Below, in pieces: positions 25,101 through 32,543 of a DNA stretch of 53,869 bases. Under the pieces are notes generated by a model. That model had not been told where the DNA came from. It worked only from the letters and a program-made list of their open reading frames with translations, and did no database searches. The DNA is taken from contig JAGCWA010000056.1 of assembly GCA_017962085.1 (NCBI GenBank), forward strand, positions 1-53,869, read 5' to 3'. This DNA comes from Paludibacteraceae bacterium (GTDB taxonomy: Bacteria; Bacteroidota; Bacteroidia; Bacteroidales; Paludibacteraceae). Position 1 is the first letter of the stretch. Every line of letters starts with the position of its first letter. Position numbers and translations under genes: made by a program.

Positions 25101-26159
25101 GAAGGTGACCCCGTCTTCGCTCTTTTTGCTGTAGGACCAGATGCCTGAGTTTTGTGTTCCGATCCATATCTCCCCATTGTTGCCCTTAGCCAATCCGTAA
25201 ATCTTCTTAATATCGTTTTGCGCCTCGCCGTAAGGGATGAGGTTCTTGAAACGTGCGTTGGGTGAAATCGGGTCGTCGGTGAACCATAGTCCGTCACCGT
25301 CCGTGGCGAACCAGTATCGTCCGTCGTCCGTCCGTATCATTTTCGTGACGCTATGGAAAGGGATGGATATGCGCTGAAAACTCTCCACCTCCTCTTGGGA
25401 AGTGTCTATGACCCATAATTCATTGTTCAGGAACGTGACCACCACCTTACCATCCCCCAAAGGGATGATGCCGGAGACATATCCGCAGCCATCATGTTCC
25501 ATGTCGAAGCAGCGCACGGGTTTGCCCTGTTCATCGATGACGTGGAGTTTGTTGATGGAGCCGACCCAGAATCTATTACGAGGGTCGACATACATTGTGT
25601 TGACGAAGTCTATTTTCAGGGCATCGAAGGCAGGGAATCGGGAGTTGAACGCATCGGAAGCCTTGTCGTAATGGTAGACGCCCCCGTTGGTCTGCAAGTA
25701 TTGTTCTCCCTTTTCGGAGATGTAGACGGCTCTGATCTGCGTGTAGCCTGTGCTATCCAATTCGGCAGGCATTCTATCGATGAAATCGTCCTTATTCTTA
25801 TCATATTCCTGGAATACGCCACTGAATCCACCCACGAGGATGCGGTCGTGTCCGATATGCCCGACATACATGATGTCGTTGCGGTGCAAATTAGGGTAGT
25901 CTTTTTTCTGGTGGTGTTTGAAATTGATTCCGTCGAACCGCTCTAATCCGAAATCCGTGGCGATCCACACGAAACCTGTGGAGTCTTGCACGAGGTTGAA
26001 CACCCTATTGGAGGCTAATCCATTCTTCGTGGTGAAGTGTTTGAAACGGGCATACTCCTTTGTCTCCGCAGCGTGAATAAGCCCTTGGAGCGCAATGAGC
26101 ATGAATAATGCTAAGATGCCTTTCCCCGTGTTCCTCATGATCTTCATCCTAGTAAACAC
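22158..26159 (-). CDS. hybrid two-component system regulator (HTCS), likely for xylan
   Basis: 1333 residues, all HTCS parts in one chain. Signal peptide or anchor to about residue 30; two-component propeller repeats about 38-660 (blocks such as GFVWIATDFGLERFDG); Y_Y_Y domain about 700-770 (VKLRYRLKGMQEDWIEIDNT); membrane helix about 777-797; HisKA with H837 in IAHDLKNP; HATPase with N-box NLLSNAIKFTP and GTGLGFRIC; receiver domain with D1126 in VILSDVEMPN; AraC-type HTH about 1240-1330. The periplasmic part binds a glycan fragment, and phospho-relay then activates nearby genes. The adjacent GH43/esterase genes suggest arabinoxylan as the cue. Met 5 or Met 8 are possible starts. A single nested operator upstream of the GH43-esterase operon is a candidate target. 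Confidence 0.93.
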   Translation of the reverse strand: MFTRMKIMRNTGKGILALFMLIALQGLIHAAETKEYARFKHFTTKNGLASNRVFNLVQDSTGFVWIATDFGLERFDGINFKHHQKKDYPNLHRNDIMYVGHIGHDRILVGGFSGVFQEYDKNKDDFIDRMPAELDSTGYTQIRAVYISEKGEQYLQTNGGVYHYDKASDAFNSRFPAFDALKIDFVNTMYVDPRNRFWVGSINKLHVIDEQGKPVRCFDMEHDGCGYVSGIIPLGDGKVVVTFLNNELWVIDTSQEEVESFQRISIPFHSVTKMIRTDDGRYWFATDGDGLWFTDDPISPNARFKNLIPYGEAQNDIKKIYGLAKGNNGEIWIGTQNSGIWSYSKKSEDGVTFSGDIGFPTEVCSSFQEDKDGTIIVGTDGDGIYTLSGDMQEIKHYDLPNNNVTGVYAGDGKVIAATWGAGLLEFDPRDGSAHSMTLDGITNPIRMFFSVGRTPNGVLWACTANDDLYLKHDKWSKLCLHDDSFPSIVSKWIAKVIPGKDSSLWVLSTNMLWYVEGNNTRAIYPELFMNKSHDPLVIFDAVCDPEGNLFATSNHGIFKYSSDGKEVKRLDFLPDYFYRIIIQDLTGKFWAASFDGIISFDCEKEEYSHLHGDYNDIAQSFFYIKAGFRDSKGRIYFGTNGGFYTFDPAHIVPDTAISYMGFSELYISRKKIAPGTSVLEAGNMRDIHELTLSHGMTDITITVDIIDHAKSNKVKLRYRLKGMQEDWIEIDNTRHINFNHIPTGDYELEVEAFRPYIECVGRRITMKIHVLPPWWSTWWFRLLMTLLIFSVILLIFRRRMRKLEEEQIILQKKVDERTTELKQVLQDKDRLISVIAHDLKNPMFAIVGALETWLGKEKQMSDTDKRDLIGETYQSSVTLQREMLKLLDWAKSKRDEIICHPSDIDLKFVTNNVILLLKGMMEDKKITLEQHFRLSHYAYADSRMMGTAIRNLLSNAIKFTPREGTIRINGWQEGEKTFIEISDSGVGMSEEQLSQLLNGGNATTPGTENEKGTGLGFRICQDYVSRNNGSLSVKSRLGEGTTILITLPSSNKELEVVDLPAEKTPEMSIDRTILEGNTLLVVDDDPLICNNIKNMMDDYLQTIVAKDGKEALEIAEKQQPDVILSDVEMPNMNGIEMSQALGQHPNTKHIPILFISAKNEESDRLLGLLSGAIDYIAKPFSQSELLLKLTNILDVRQKHQKKILSDYLYQEGGKETKEEVVAAEEAINPFLKAFLEVVKEKYVDSQTSVEDLAKGMAVSQPTLNRKIRSMTGKTPLEVLTEYRLNTALKMLQDAHSDANVSDVAYDVGFNDPSYFTKKFRDFFGYLPSKANQK

Positions 26160-26263
26160 TCGTAAATATACGCTTTTTTTTGAAATAATCGTGTTAGTTC
26201 CCGCCTTTCTTGCGATGTTCCGTCACTCCCCCGCACATGTATGTTCCCAAGGTGATATGATAC

Positions 26264-26296
26264 GACAAAGGCACAGAGCTTGTCCGTGCCTTTGTC
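26264..26296 (-). terminator. inverted repeat, probable terminator of the Gly-rich esterase gene
   Basis: Perfect 11-bp stem GACAAAGGCAC (26264-26274) / GTGCCTTTGTC (26286-26296) with an 11-nt loop, 37 bp after the esterase stop on the - strand. No T run follows, so its strength is uncertain. Confidence 0.6.
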
Positions 26297-26332
26297 CACC
26301 ACTATAAGCAAATAAAGATGAAAAATGACCCC

Positions 26333-27619
26333 TTATTTGATAAATTTGAAGCTACCCCCATTGTTTGTTCTAACGAAGTATACGCCTTGATTCAATGAAG
26401 AGATATCCACACCCTTGCTATCCAAAGTGCCGACCATGAGAATCTTTCCTGATACGTCGCTCAGGTTGAATCCCGTAGCCTCAGCGCCTTCGTTGCACAA
26501 GAACAATCTGTCGTTGTCCACGCAGATGCTGTTGTTGAATGCGAGGATATCGTCCACTGAAACGTCACCGCCTTCACCGCCTTCACTACCTTGTGATTGT
26601 GATTCTTGTGCTGCTGCGATGGCCGCTGCCTTCTTTTCCTTAATCTTGTTGAGGAACGTAACCATTTCACCCGTCAAGCTGCCTTCCACACCGTGGCCAC
26701 CACCGTGAGGGTGGTATTCGCAATCTTGAACGTTTGCTTTGATGAGGTTGTCATAGAATATTTTACCCTCGCATTGAGGAACGATGTTGTCGGATGAACC
26801 GTGTGCCACAAATACTGGCGCATCCGTTTCGTCAATGAATGTGTTTGCTCCAAGCAAAGCGTGCTTGTCTGGGCATGAACGGTCATCACAACCACCCACC
26901 ATGTCATTTTCAGGAGACATCTGAATTGGGTTACCGCAACCCTTATCACGACAGTCTACCGGGCCAGACCAGTCACATACCGCGTCCACCCAGCTGCTCT
27001 CGCTGGTGTAACGGCCAAGGTTTCCCTCGATGTTCATAGTAGCTGAACCAACGGTGTAGTTGTCTTTCACATTTCTCGTCACACCCATCAAAGATGCCAA
27101 GTGACCTCCGGAAGAGAAACCTGACACAGCGATGAAGGAGGTGTCGACACCCAATTCTTGTGCGTTACCGCGCAAGTAGCGGACAACCGCCTTGATATCG
27201 TTGATCTGTGCTGGATAAAGCGCATCACCGTATGTTCTGTGGTTAGGGGTTACCAATATGTAGCCCGCTCCCAAAGCTGCTGTTCCTACAGTACCCAAGT
27301 CTGCGGATCCCTTGGAGTTGTTACTTCCCCATGCACTACCGTAGATGTGGATAAGTACTGGGTGAGTTGACTTTCCGTCATCCTTCGGGAAATAAACGTC
27401 CATCTTGTGTCCAACATGATTATCACCTACATAATCAATGTCGGCTTTTTTCTGGTAATCGCCGATGTTGCCGGAGTTGCCGCTACCTTCACCACCGAAG
27501 TTGAAGCCACCGCCGCCCCATTGGCCGCCACCGCCGCCCCATTGGCCGCCGCCGCCCCATTGTTGGGCGAACGCACTCATACTACAAAGACTCAATGCTA
27601 AAATTAAAATCCTTTTCAT
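26333..27619 (-). CDS. secreted esterase (alpha/beta hydrolase, BD-FAE-like) with Gly-rich N-terminus
   Basis: 428 residues. A signal peptide (to about A18) is followed by repeats of QWGGGG (residues 20-45), a low-complexity glycine-tryptophan stretch that is unusual here. Residues 55-330 are the hydrolase: oxyanion motif HIYGSAWG (H91), nucleophile elbow GFSSGGH (S169), aspartate in VAHGSSDNIVP, and histidine in PHGGGHGVEG. This arrangement fits the BD-FAE/esterase-lipase family of plant-polysaccharide esterases; six cysteines at about 210-255 suggest disulfides. A C-terminal tail (about 365-428, ending DISSLNQGVYFVRTNNGG) resembles the type IX secretion sorting domain. Substrate, acetyl or feruloyl xylan, is inferred from the neighbours. 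Confidence 0.8.
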   Translation of the reverse strand: MKRILILALSLCSMSAFAQQWGGGGQWGGGGGQWGGGGFNFGGEGSGNSGNIGDYQKKADIDYVGDNHVGHKMDVYFPKDDGKSTHPVLIHIYGSAWGSNNSKGSADLGTVGTAALGAGYILVTPNHRTYGDALYPAQINDIKAVVRYLRGNAQELGVDTSFIAVSGFSSGGHLASLMGVTRNVKDNYTVGSATMNIEGNLGRYTSESSWVDAVCDWSGPVDCRDKGCGNPIQMSPENDMVGGCDDRSCPDKHALLGANTFIDETDAPVFVAHGSSDNIVPQCEGKIFYDNLIKANVQDCEYHPHGGGHGVEGSLTGEMVTFLNKIKEKKAAAIAAAQESQSQGSEGGEGGDVSVDDILAFNNSICVDNDRLFLCNEGAEATGFNLSDVSGKILMVGTLDSKGVDISSLNQGVYFVRTNNGGSFKFIK

Positions 27620-27715
27620 GATAGTAAAAATTTAAAGTTCGTTTAATTAATTGTTTTGTTTAATTAATTGTAATACTTGAAATCCTATACATTCTACTCA
27701 TAGAAAACAACATCG

Positions 27716-27795
27716 CAAATTTATGTGAGACCCCCTATTTTTTTTGGTAATATCGAATCATATACTAGAAAATTTCGATTGAGACCTGCTCGAAA
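27716..27795 (-). promoter_or_regulatory. promoter and possible operator of the Gly-rich esterase gene
   Basis: TAAATTTG on the - strand (27716-27723) fits the -7 element, but no TTTG sits 19-21 bp upstream, suggesting an activator is needed. Upstream are overlapping inverted repeats, ATCGAA (27752-27757)/TTCGAT (27774-27779) and TTTCGA (27773-27778)/TCGAAA (27790-27795), candidate regulator sites. The rest of the 27620-27991 gap holds two direct copies of TTTAATTAATTGT near 27643-27670 and the terminator at 27904, and no gene. Confidence 0.45.
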
Positions 27796-27903
27796 AGCGT
27801 GATTGAATTCTCCTTTTTGCAACCTTAATTACCTTAATATTAACTGTTTAAATTGGACAAATTAGGCATGCACGCAGAATCGGGACGTTTGGGGAGATGA
27901 AAC

Positions 27904-27938
27904 AAAAAAAGAGCCAAGAGAATGGTTCCCTTGGCTCT
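27904..27938 (-). terminator. terminator of the GH43-CBM6 gene
   Basis: Nine-base stem AGAGCCAAG (27910-27918) / CTTGGCTCT (27930-27938), 11-nt loop; on the - strand a run of seven T follows (27904-27910). It lies 53 bp after the stop at 27992. Confidence 0.88.
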
Positions 27939-27991
27939 ATTGGAAGAAGACAGAAGGTTGGAGGCGCACCGAAAAGCACGCTTCCCATCAC

Positions 27992-30619
27992 CTATCTCAC
28001 GCTGATTATTTTAGTCAATATGTTTCTTTCGAATCGTATGCGAAGAAGGTATATCCCTGTCGGGAACCCTGACACACTGATTCTGTCGTTAGAGGATGTG
28101 CGGATGATTTGTCCGTTCATGTTCACCAGTTCACATCCGAGGAGCTCGTCGGGAGCGCTGATGATTATTTGCCCCGCCTTCTGGTCGATCGTCAAACGAA
28201 CGTCGTCCGCCTCCTCAGAATGGTCGCCTGTCTGCTCGACGATGGTGACATGCGCACTTTGGGCGAAGATGGTTTCCTCAATGTTCTTTTCGTCGGTTTT
28301 ATCGATGAAAACGGCGGAATTGATATCCTTACCAATCTTGAAGTAGTCAAAATCCGCATAGCCGTCCGTGCTTTGGGTCCCGAAGTAGAAGAGACCGTAC
28401 CGATAGCCCATGAAGTGGCTCAACTCGTACCTCATCTGTAGCGTATTACCGAATTTGGTCCACGTGTTGCCATCCTTGCTGTAGTAGAAGGTGGCTTGGT
28501 CCTTTTGCCCTTGGAAGTTCATGTCGATCCGCAGGTAGACCTCGTCCTGGTTCAGCGGAACGGACTCCTTCACCTCCCCTTTATTGGACATAATGATGCT
28601 CTTCGCCCCGTTCTTCACCGTGACGCCGGCGAATCCGTAATATTCCTGCAAGGCTACTAATCCGGCGCAGTCACCCTCCTTCATGCCTTTGGTGTCCAAT
28701 TTAGTCCATCCCGAGCATTGAGGTCCGAAGGAACGTTGCGTCAGCGTGTTTTTAGTGCTGACGACATCCTTGTCCGTCCGTTGGTTGGTCAAGCGCAATT
28801 TCCCGTCAAGTATTTTCCAGTTACGGCTGTCCGGGTTGTGGTTCCATTGCCATTCCAAGGCAAGTTCGTCGGACTCGAACTCATCCGACGTGACGAGTCC
28901 GTAGCCATCCTCTTGCGAAGCCTTTGCGTTCAGAGTGGAAGGAACCTTCCCGTTATCCCCGAGCACAGGCCAGTCGTTGACCCAAGAAACAGGCAGGAGG
29001 TAAGGGATTCGTCCGACAGAACCGTTGTCGCGGAAGAACATTCCGTACCAGTTACCCTCCGGTGTGTCGAAGATACCACCTTGGGCGACTCCATTGTCTT
29101 GCAGGAGCACCTTGCCTTCGAAGTTCCCGCTCAGCGACTTGGAGCGGTAGCAAAGCACGGACCTGCATGAGTTGGATGGCCAAGAAATCAGGAAGATGTA
29201 GTAGTAATCACCCTTTTTCATGGCTTGGGAGCCTTCGCACTCAACGTAGAAGTTGGAGCCGGCTATGGAAGCTGGTTTCGTGAGGAGGGTGCGAGGATTT
29301 CCCTTCGTCGATTTTCCGTCGGAGGAGAGCTCCACGATGCTGATGTTGCCGGAACCGTAGATGACATAGATCCTCCCGTCATCATCCAGCAAGAGGGAAG
29401 GATCGTGGTAGAACGGCAGGGTGGTCGATTCCCACTCACCGCTGAGAATATCCTTCGTCCAGGCGAGGTGGGTCTTGTTGGTCGTGTAGGAAGGAGTCAG
29501 CACATACCACGTGCCATCCTTGTATTTGATATTGCTGGCCCATGACCCTTTTCCATAGGCATTCTTGCCGTTCTCCATGTTGAGCTCGTTCGTCCGCCCA
29601 TTGTCCAACGCTTGGTGGGCATAGTTGATGGTTCTCCAACGCACCAGGTCCTTGGAAGCCATGATAGGAGCGCCCGGGTTCATGTGCATGGTGGTGCTGA
29701 CCATGTAGTAGGTGTCTTCCACCCTGATGACGGATACGTCAGGGACATCCGCCCAAATAATCGGGTTGCTCACGACATGGTTCGCCCCGTCAAAGTCCGA
29801 AGGGATGAGACCGCTTCCTCCGCTGACCTTCACTTGTGACAAGGTGTAATGCCCGCTCTGTCCGACATAATCGTCGGGGATGTTCGATGAGAAAGAGCCA
29901 TGGCACCCGACTCCCTCCTTCAGCAAAACGGTATCCCCCTGGTCGTTGATCCAGTTCAGATTATATTTTTCCACGTTTTCGTCGTTGGTCGTCCATGAGA
30001 CAGTGAAGGGTTTTCCTGCGCCGACCTGCATCTCCGAGGAGGGTGAGATGAATCTATATTCGACCTCCTCATCTTTAGGACGGAAGGATATCTTGTCAAT
30101 ATTGCAATAGTCGGCTTCCACGTAGATCCTAAGGGTATGTTTCCCCGCCGATATGGAGGAGGTGTTCCCCGAAATCCGTTTATAGAGGGTCCAAGCCCCC
30201 GTGTTAGGCACTTCCACGACCGGCGTGATGGCCTTCCCGTCGATTAGCAGGGAGAACCCGGAGCCGTCCAAGCCAGACGCCACGATGGCGGAGTAGGTGT
30301 ATTCGGAGGTTTTCTTCACGTCAACCGTGTAGTCCATCCACTCCCCCTTCTTGGTCCAGCCGACCACGAACCCTCCGTTGTCGCAGGTATCGATGTCCAC
30401 GCCTTCGTCAGGACGGTAAGAGCCGCCGCTGTTCACACTGTCTTCGTCATGGTATGACTTTCCCTCACCCCCCAAGTCGAAATCCTCCACCTCGATGATT
30501 CCGGGGATAGAGAGCGATCCGTCATTAGGGGACCCAGGGTCCTTACAATAGGCTTCTCCCGCCCATAGTGGGAGAAAGCACAAAGCAATGAGGCTTTGCC
30601 TTAAAACGATCTTTTTCAT
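27992..30619 (-). CDS. secreted CBM6-GH43 glycoside hydrolase (beta-xylosidase / arabinofuranosidase type)
   Basis: 875 residues. Signal peptide to about 25; CBM6 about 35-182 (IEVEDFDLGGEGKSYHDED, GWTKKGEWMDYTVDV); a beta-sandwich linker about 190-275; GH43 five-bladed propeller about 285-590 with D294 in PDVSVIRVEDTYYM as the likely base, D406 in YHDPSLLLDDDGRIYV and E462 in VECEGSQ as acid; a C-terminal beta-sandwich about 605-780 of the GH43 C2/DUF1349 kind; and a sorting-type tail ending IYLLRIRFERN. The opening TTMHMNPGAPIM is typical of the GH43 subfamily that cleaves xylose or arabinose from xylan. It acts at the cell surface on xylan side chains or oligomers. It has its own promoter and terminator. 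Confidence 0.88.
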   Translation of the reverse strand: MKKIVLRQSLIALCFLPLWAGEAYCKDPGSPNDGSLSIPGIIEVEDFDLGGEGKSYHDEDSVNSGGSYRPDEGVDIDTCDNGGFVVGWTKKGEWMDYTVDVKKTSEYTYSAIVASGLDGSGFSLLIDGKAITPVVEVPNTGAWTLYKRISGNTSSISAGKHTLRIYVEADYCNIDKISFRPKDEEVEYRFISPSSEMQVGAGKPFTVSWTTNDENVEKYNLNWINDQGDTVLLKEGVGCHGSFSSNIPDDYVGQSGHYTLSQVKVSGGSGLIPSDFDGANHVVSNPIIWADVPDVSVIRVEDTYYMVSTTMHMNPGAPIMASKDLVRWRTINYAHQALDNGRTNELNMENGKNAYGKGSWASNIKYKDGTWYVLTPSYTTNKTHLAWTKDILSGEWESTTLPFYHDPSLLLDDDGRIYVIYGSGNISIVELSSDGKSTKGNPRTLLTKPASIAGSNFYVECEGSQAMKKGDYYYIFLISWPSNSCRSVLCYRSKSLSGNFEGKVLLQDNGVAQGGIFDTPEGNWYGMFFRDNGSVGRIPYLLPVSWVNDWPVLGDNGKVPSTLNAKASQEDGYGLVTSDEFESDELALEWQWNHNPDSRNWKILDGKLRLTNQRTDKDVVSTKNTLTQRSFGPQCSGWTKLDTKGMKEGDCAGLVALQEYYGFAGVTVKNGAKSIIMSNKGEVKESVPLNQDEVYLRIDMNFQGQKDQATFYYSKDGNTWTKFGNTLQMRYELSHFMGYRYGLFYFGTQSTDGYADFDYFKIGKDINSAVFIDKTDEKNIEETIFAQSAHVTIVEQTGDHSEEADDVRLTIDQKAGQIIISAPDELLGCELVNMNGQIIRTSSNDRISVSGFPTGIYLLRIRFERNILTKIISVR

Positions 30620-30661
30620 AAATGCTCACAATAGTAGTATTAATACAATAAAAATTCTGCT

Positions 30662-30669
30662 CAAATATA
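30662..30669 (-). promoter_or_regulatory. -7 element of the CBM6-GH43 gene
   Basis: TATATTTG on the - strand, 43 bp before the start codon; no TTTG at the -33 distance. A direct repeat of GGTTTATG (spacing 15 bp, about 30691-30714) lies just upstream and may be an activator site. Confidence 0.5.
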
Positions 30670-30720
30670 TGCTCGCGCACAGGTAAGGTTTGGTTTATGA
30701 TTGGTCGGTTTATGGTTGAA

Positions 30721-30756
30721 AATGCGGGCGGAAGAACGCTTCCTTCCGCCCGCATT
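30721..30756 (-). terminator. terminator of the GH43-esterase operon
   Basis: Fourteen-base stem AATGCGGGCGGAAG (30721-30734) / CTTCCGCCCGCATT (30743-30756) with an 8-nt loop; on the - strand TTTTC follows. It lies 10 bp past the esterase stop at 30766. Confidence 0.85.
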
Positions 30757-30765
30757 GAAAAAATT

Positions 30766-32517
30766 TTATTCTACGATGACGATGCGGGATCGTTCGTTTT
30801 GTTTAGTTCTGGCGATGTATGCGCCAGCGTTGAATCCGAGGTCCTTGAGTCTATCCGCGATAGCGTTCTCGCGAACCGTGATCGTCTTGATGTACACGCC
30901 TTGCATAGAGTATACGTCATACGTTTGCTCTGCCCCTTGGACAAGGATATCTTCCACACCGTCAGTATGCTCGTTGACAGCCTTAAACTCAACCTTGTCG
31001 ATGTTGACATAGTCAGCCTCGATCGACACCTTGAGGATGTGCTTGCCTTTCTCGAGTTCGCCAGTCTTTCCGGTGTACTCCCTGAATGTCTTCCAGTCGC
31101 CAGAGTTCTTGACGCTGATAGCCTCAGAGATGGCCTTTTCGTCGATGTAGAGCTTGAAGGAAGAGCCGTCGCTACCGGAAGCCGCGTATGCGGTCCAAGT
31201 GTACTCGTCGTCGTACTTCACCTCCAACGTGTATTCCGTCCATTCGCCAGCCTTGGTCCATCCGATGGCATACTCGCCTTTGCTGAACTCCTCGATGTCC
31301 ACACCATCCTTGCGGTATCCATCGCCTTCGTTTTGCTCGTCGCTGTCATGGAAGGCCATGCCTTCGCCACCCTCGTCGTAGTTCTCCATCTCCACAGCGC
31401 CAGGCAATACACTTGCCACACCCTTGTAAGGAGATTGTGGAGCTTTCACTTCGAAATTCTTCTTGGAGGTGTAGCTCTTTCCTTTGCTGTCGGTCATGAC
31501 CACGCTAAACTCATACTTGCCGATTTCCAAATCCTCGACTGTCACCTCGAATGGTTCGCTGGTTACGGTCTCGATCAGGTTATTACCCTGATAGAACTCG
31601 ATGGATTTCAAGTTAGTGCCTTCCGGCAGGGTAGCCTTAGCCGTCAAAGTGACAGTGGCAGGAGCCTCACCGATAGTTGGTGATAGGGAGAGGGAAACGC
31701 CAGTGGATGCGTATTTGCCGCAACCAGTTGTATATTGCTGGAAGAAAGTCCAAAGAGCTTTGGAGGTGTTGAAGCCGTTGTTGGATGGCTCATGGTCACG
31801 TCCATTGACGGAGTAGAGTACCACTTCCGTTTCGCACTCTCCATCTGTGTAGCGTTGCTCTGAGTAGCCGTTACCTGTTTTCTCCACAGGAGTCATGTTA
31901 CATTTCATCGCTTGCGCATACTTTTTCATGTTGTCTTTGATACCACTATAAGGCATTGTGCCGTCGGCTGTTCCGTGCACGTGGCAAATTGGAACAGGGC
32001 GGGAGCTGGCAGTGCTTCCTCCCATCAGGTTGTATCCTGAAATAGGTCCGAAAGCGGCGATTTTGTCGGCCGCCTTGTTGATCATGTAGTAGGTGAATGC
32101 ACCTCCCAAGGAGAATCCCGACAAATAGACGCGCGTCTCGTCGATGTTGTAGCTCTTCTTCATCTCTTCGATGATGTCCAGCATGAAATTCACGTCACTC
32201 ATGCCATCAAGATCCCAACCTGTGTCGAAGCCCATTCCCCATGCTTTTCCCGCTATTCCGACTGGATAAACCACTACGAAGTTGGCTGTGTCCGCGAAAT
32301 TAGGCCATTGGGTCTGTTGCTTCTGGTAGTTGTAGTCTTGGTTCATTCCATGACATGAAATGATTAGGGGTCGGTTGTCTGTGAGACAATCCGGCACGTA
32401 GAGGAAATACTGTCGGTTCTTCCCTCCCGTCTGAATACTTTTCAAACCATTAAATTTTGCGGCCATAGCAACCACGCTAAAGAGTGCCGCAATTAATAAA
32501 ATAAACGTTCTTTTCAT
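30766..32517 (-). CDS. CE1-type esterase with CBM6 (paralog 1)
   Basis: 583 residues. Signal peptide to about 20; CE1/PHB-depolymerase-type esterase about 25-268 with nucleophile S136 in SGFSLGG, D185 in HGTADGT and H242 in GRDHEPSNNG; Ig-like domain about 275-358; CBM6 about 368-512 (VEMENYDEGGEGMAFHDSDE, GWTKAGEWTEYTLEVKYDDE); sorting-type tail about 530-583. Such enzymes remove acetyl or feruloyl groups from arabinoxylan. It is followed by a strong terminator and lies 26 bp behind its paralog, so it is the last gene of the operon. Its CBM6 and Ig part is far more like the paralog than its catalytic part. Confidence 0.87.
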   Translation of the reverse strand: MKRTFILLIAALFSVVAMAAKFNGLKSIQTGGKNRQYFLYVPDCLTDNRPLIISCHGMNQDYNYQKQQTQWPNFADTANFVVVYPVGIAGKAWGMGFDTGWDLDGMSDVNFMLDIIEEMKKSYNIDETRVYLSGFSLGGAFTYYMINKAADKIAAFGPISGYNLMGGSTASSRPVPICHVHGTADGTMPYSGIKDNMKKYAQAMKCNMTPVEKTGNGYSEQRYTDGECETEVVLYSVNGRDHEPSNNGFNTSKALWTFFQQYTTGCGKYASTGVSLSLSPTIGEAPATVTLTAKATLPEGTNLKSIEFYQGNNLIETVTSEPFEVTVEDLEIGKYEFSVVMTDSKGKSYTSKKNFEVKAPQSPYKGVASVLPGAVEMENYDEGGEGMAFHDSDEQNEGDGYRKDGVDIEEFSKGEYAIGWTKAGEWTEYTLEVKYDDEYTWTAYAASGSDGSSFKLYIDEKAISEAISVKNSGDWKTFREYTGKTGELEKGKHILKVSIEADYVNIDKVEFKAVNEHTDGVEDILVQGAEQTYDVYSMQGVYIKTITVRENAIADRLKDLGFNAGAYIARTKQNERSRIVIVE

Positions 32518-32543
32518 GATAAAATGTATTAATGTATTTTGGG

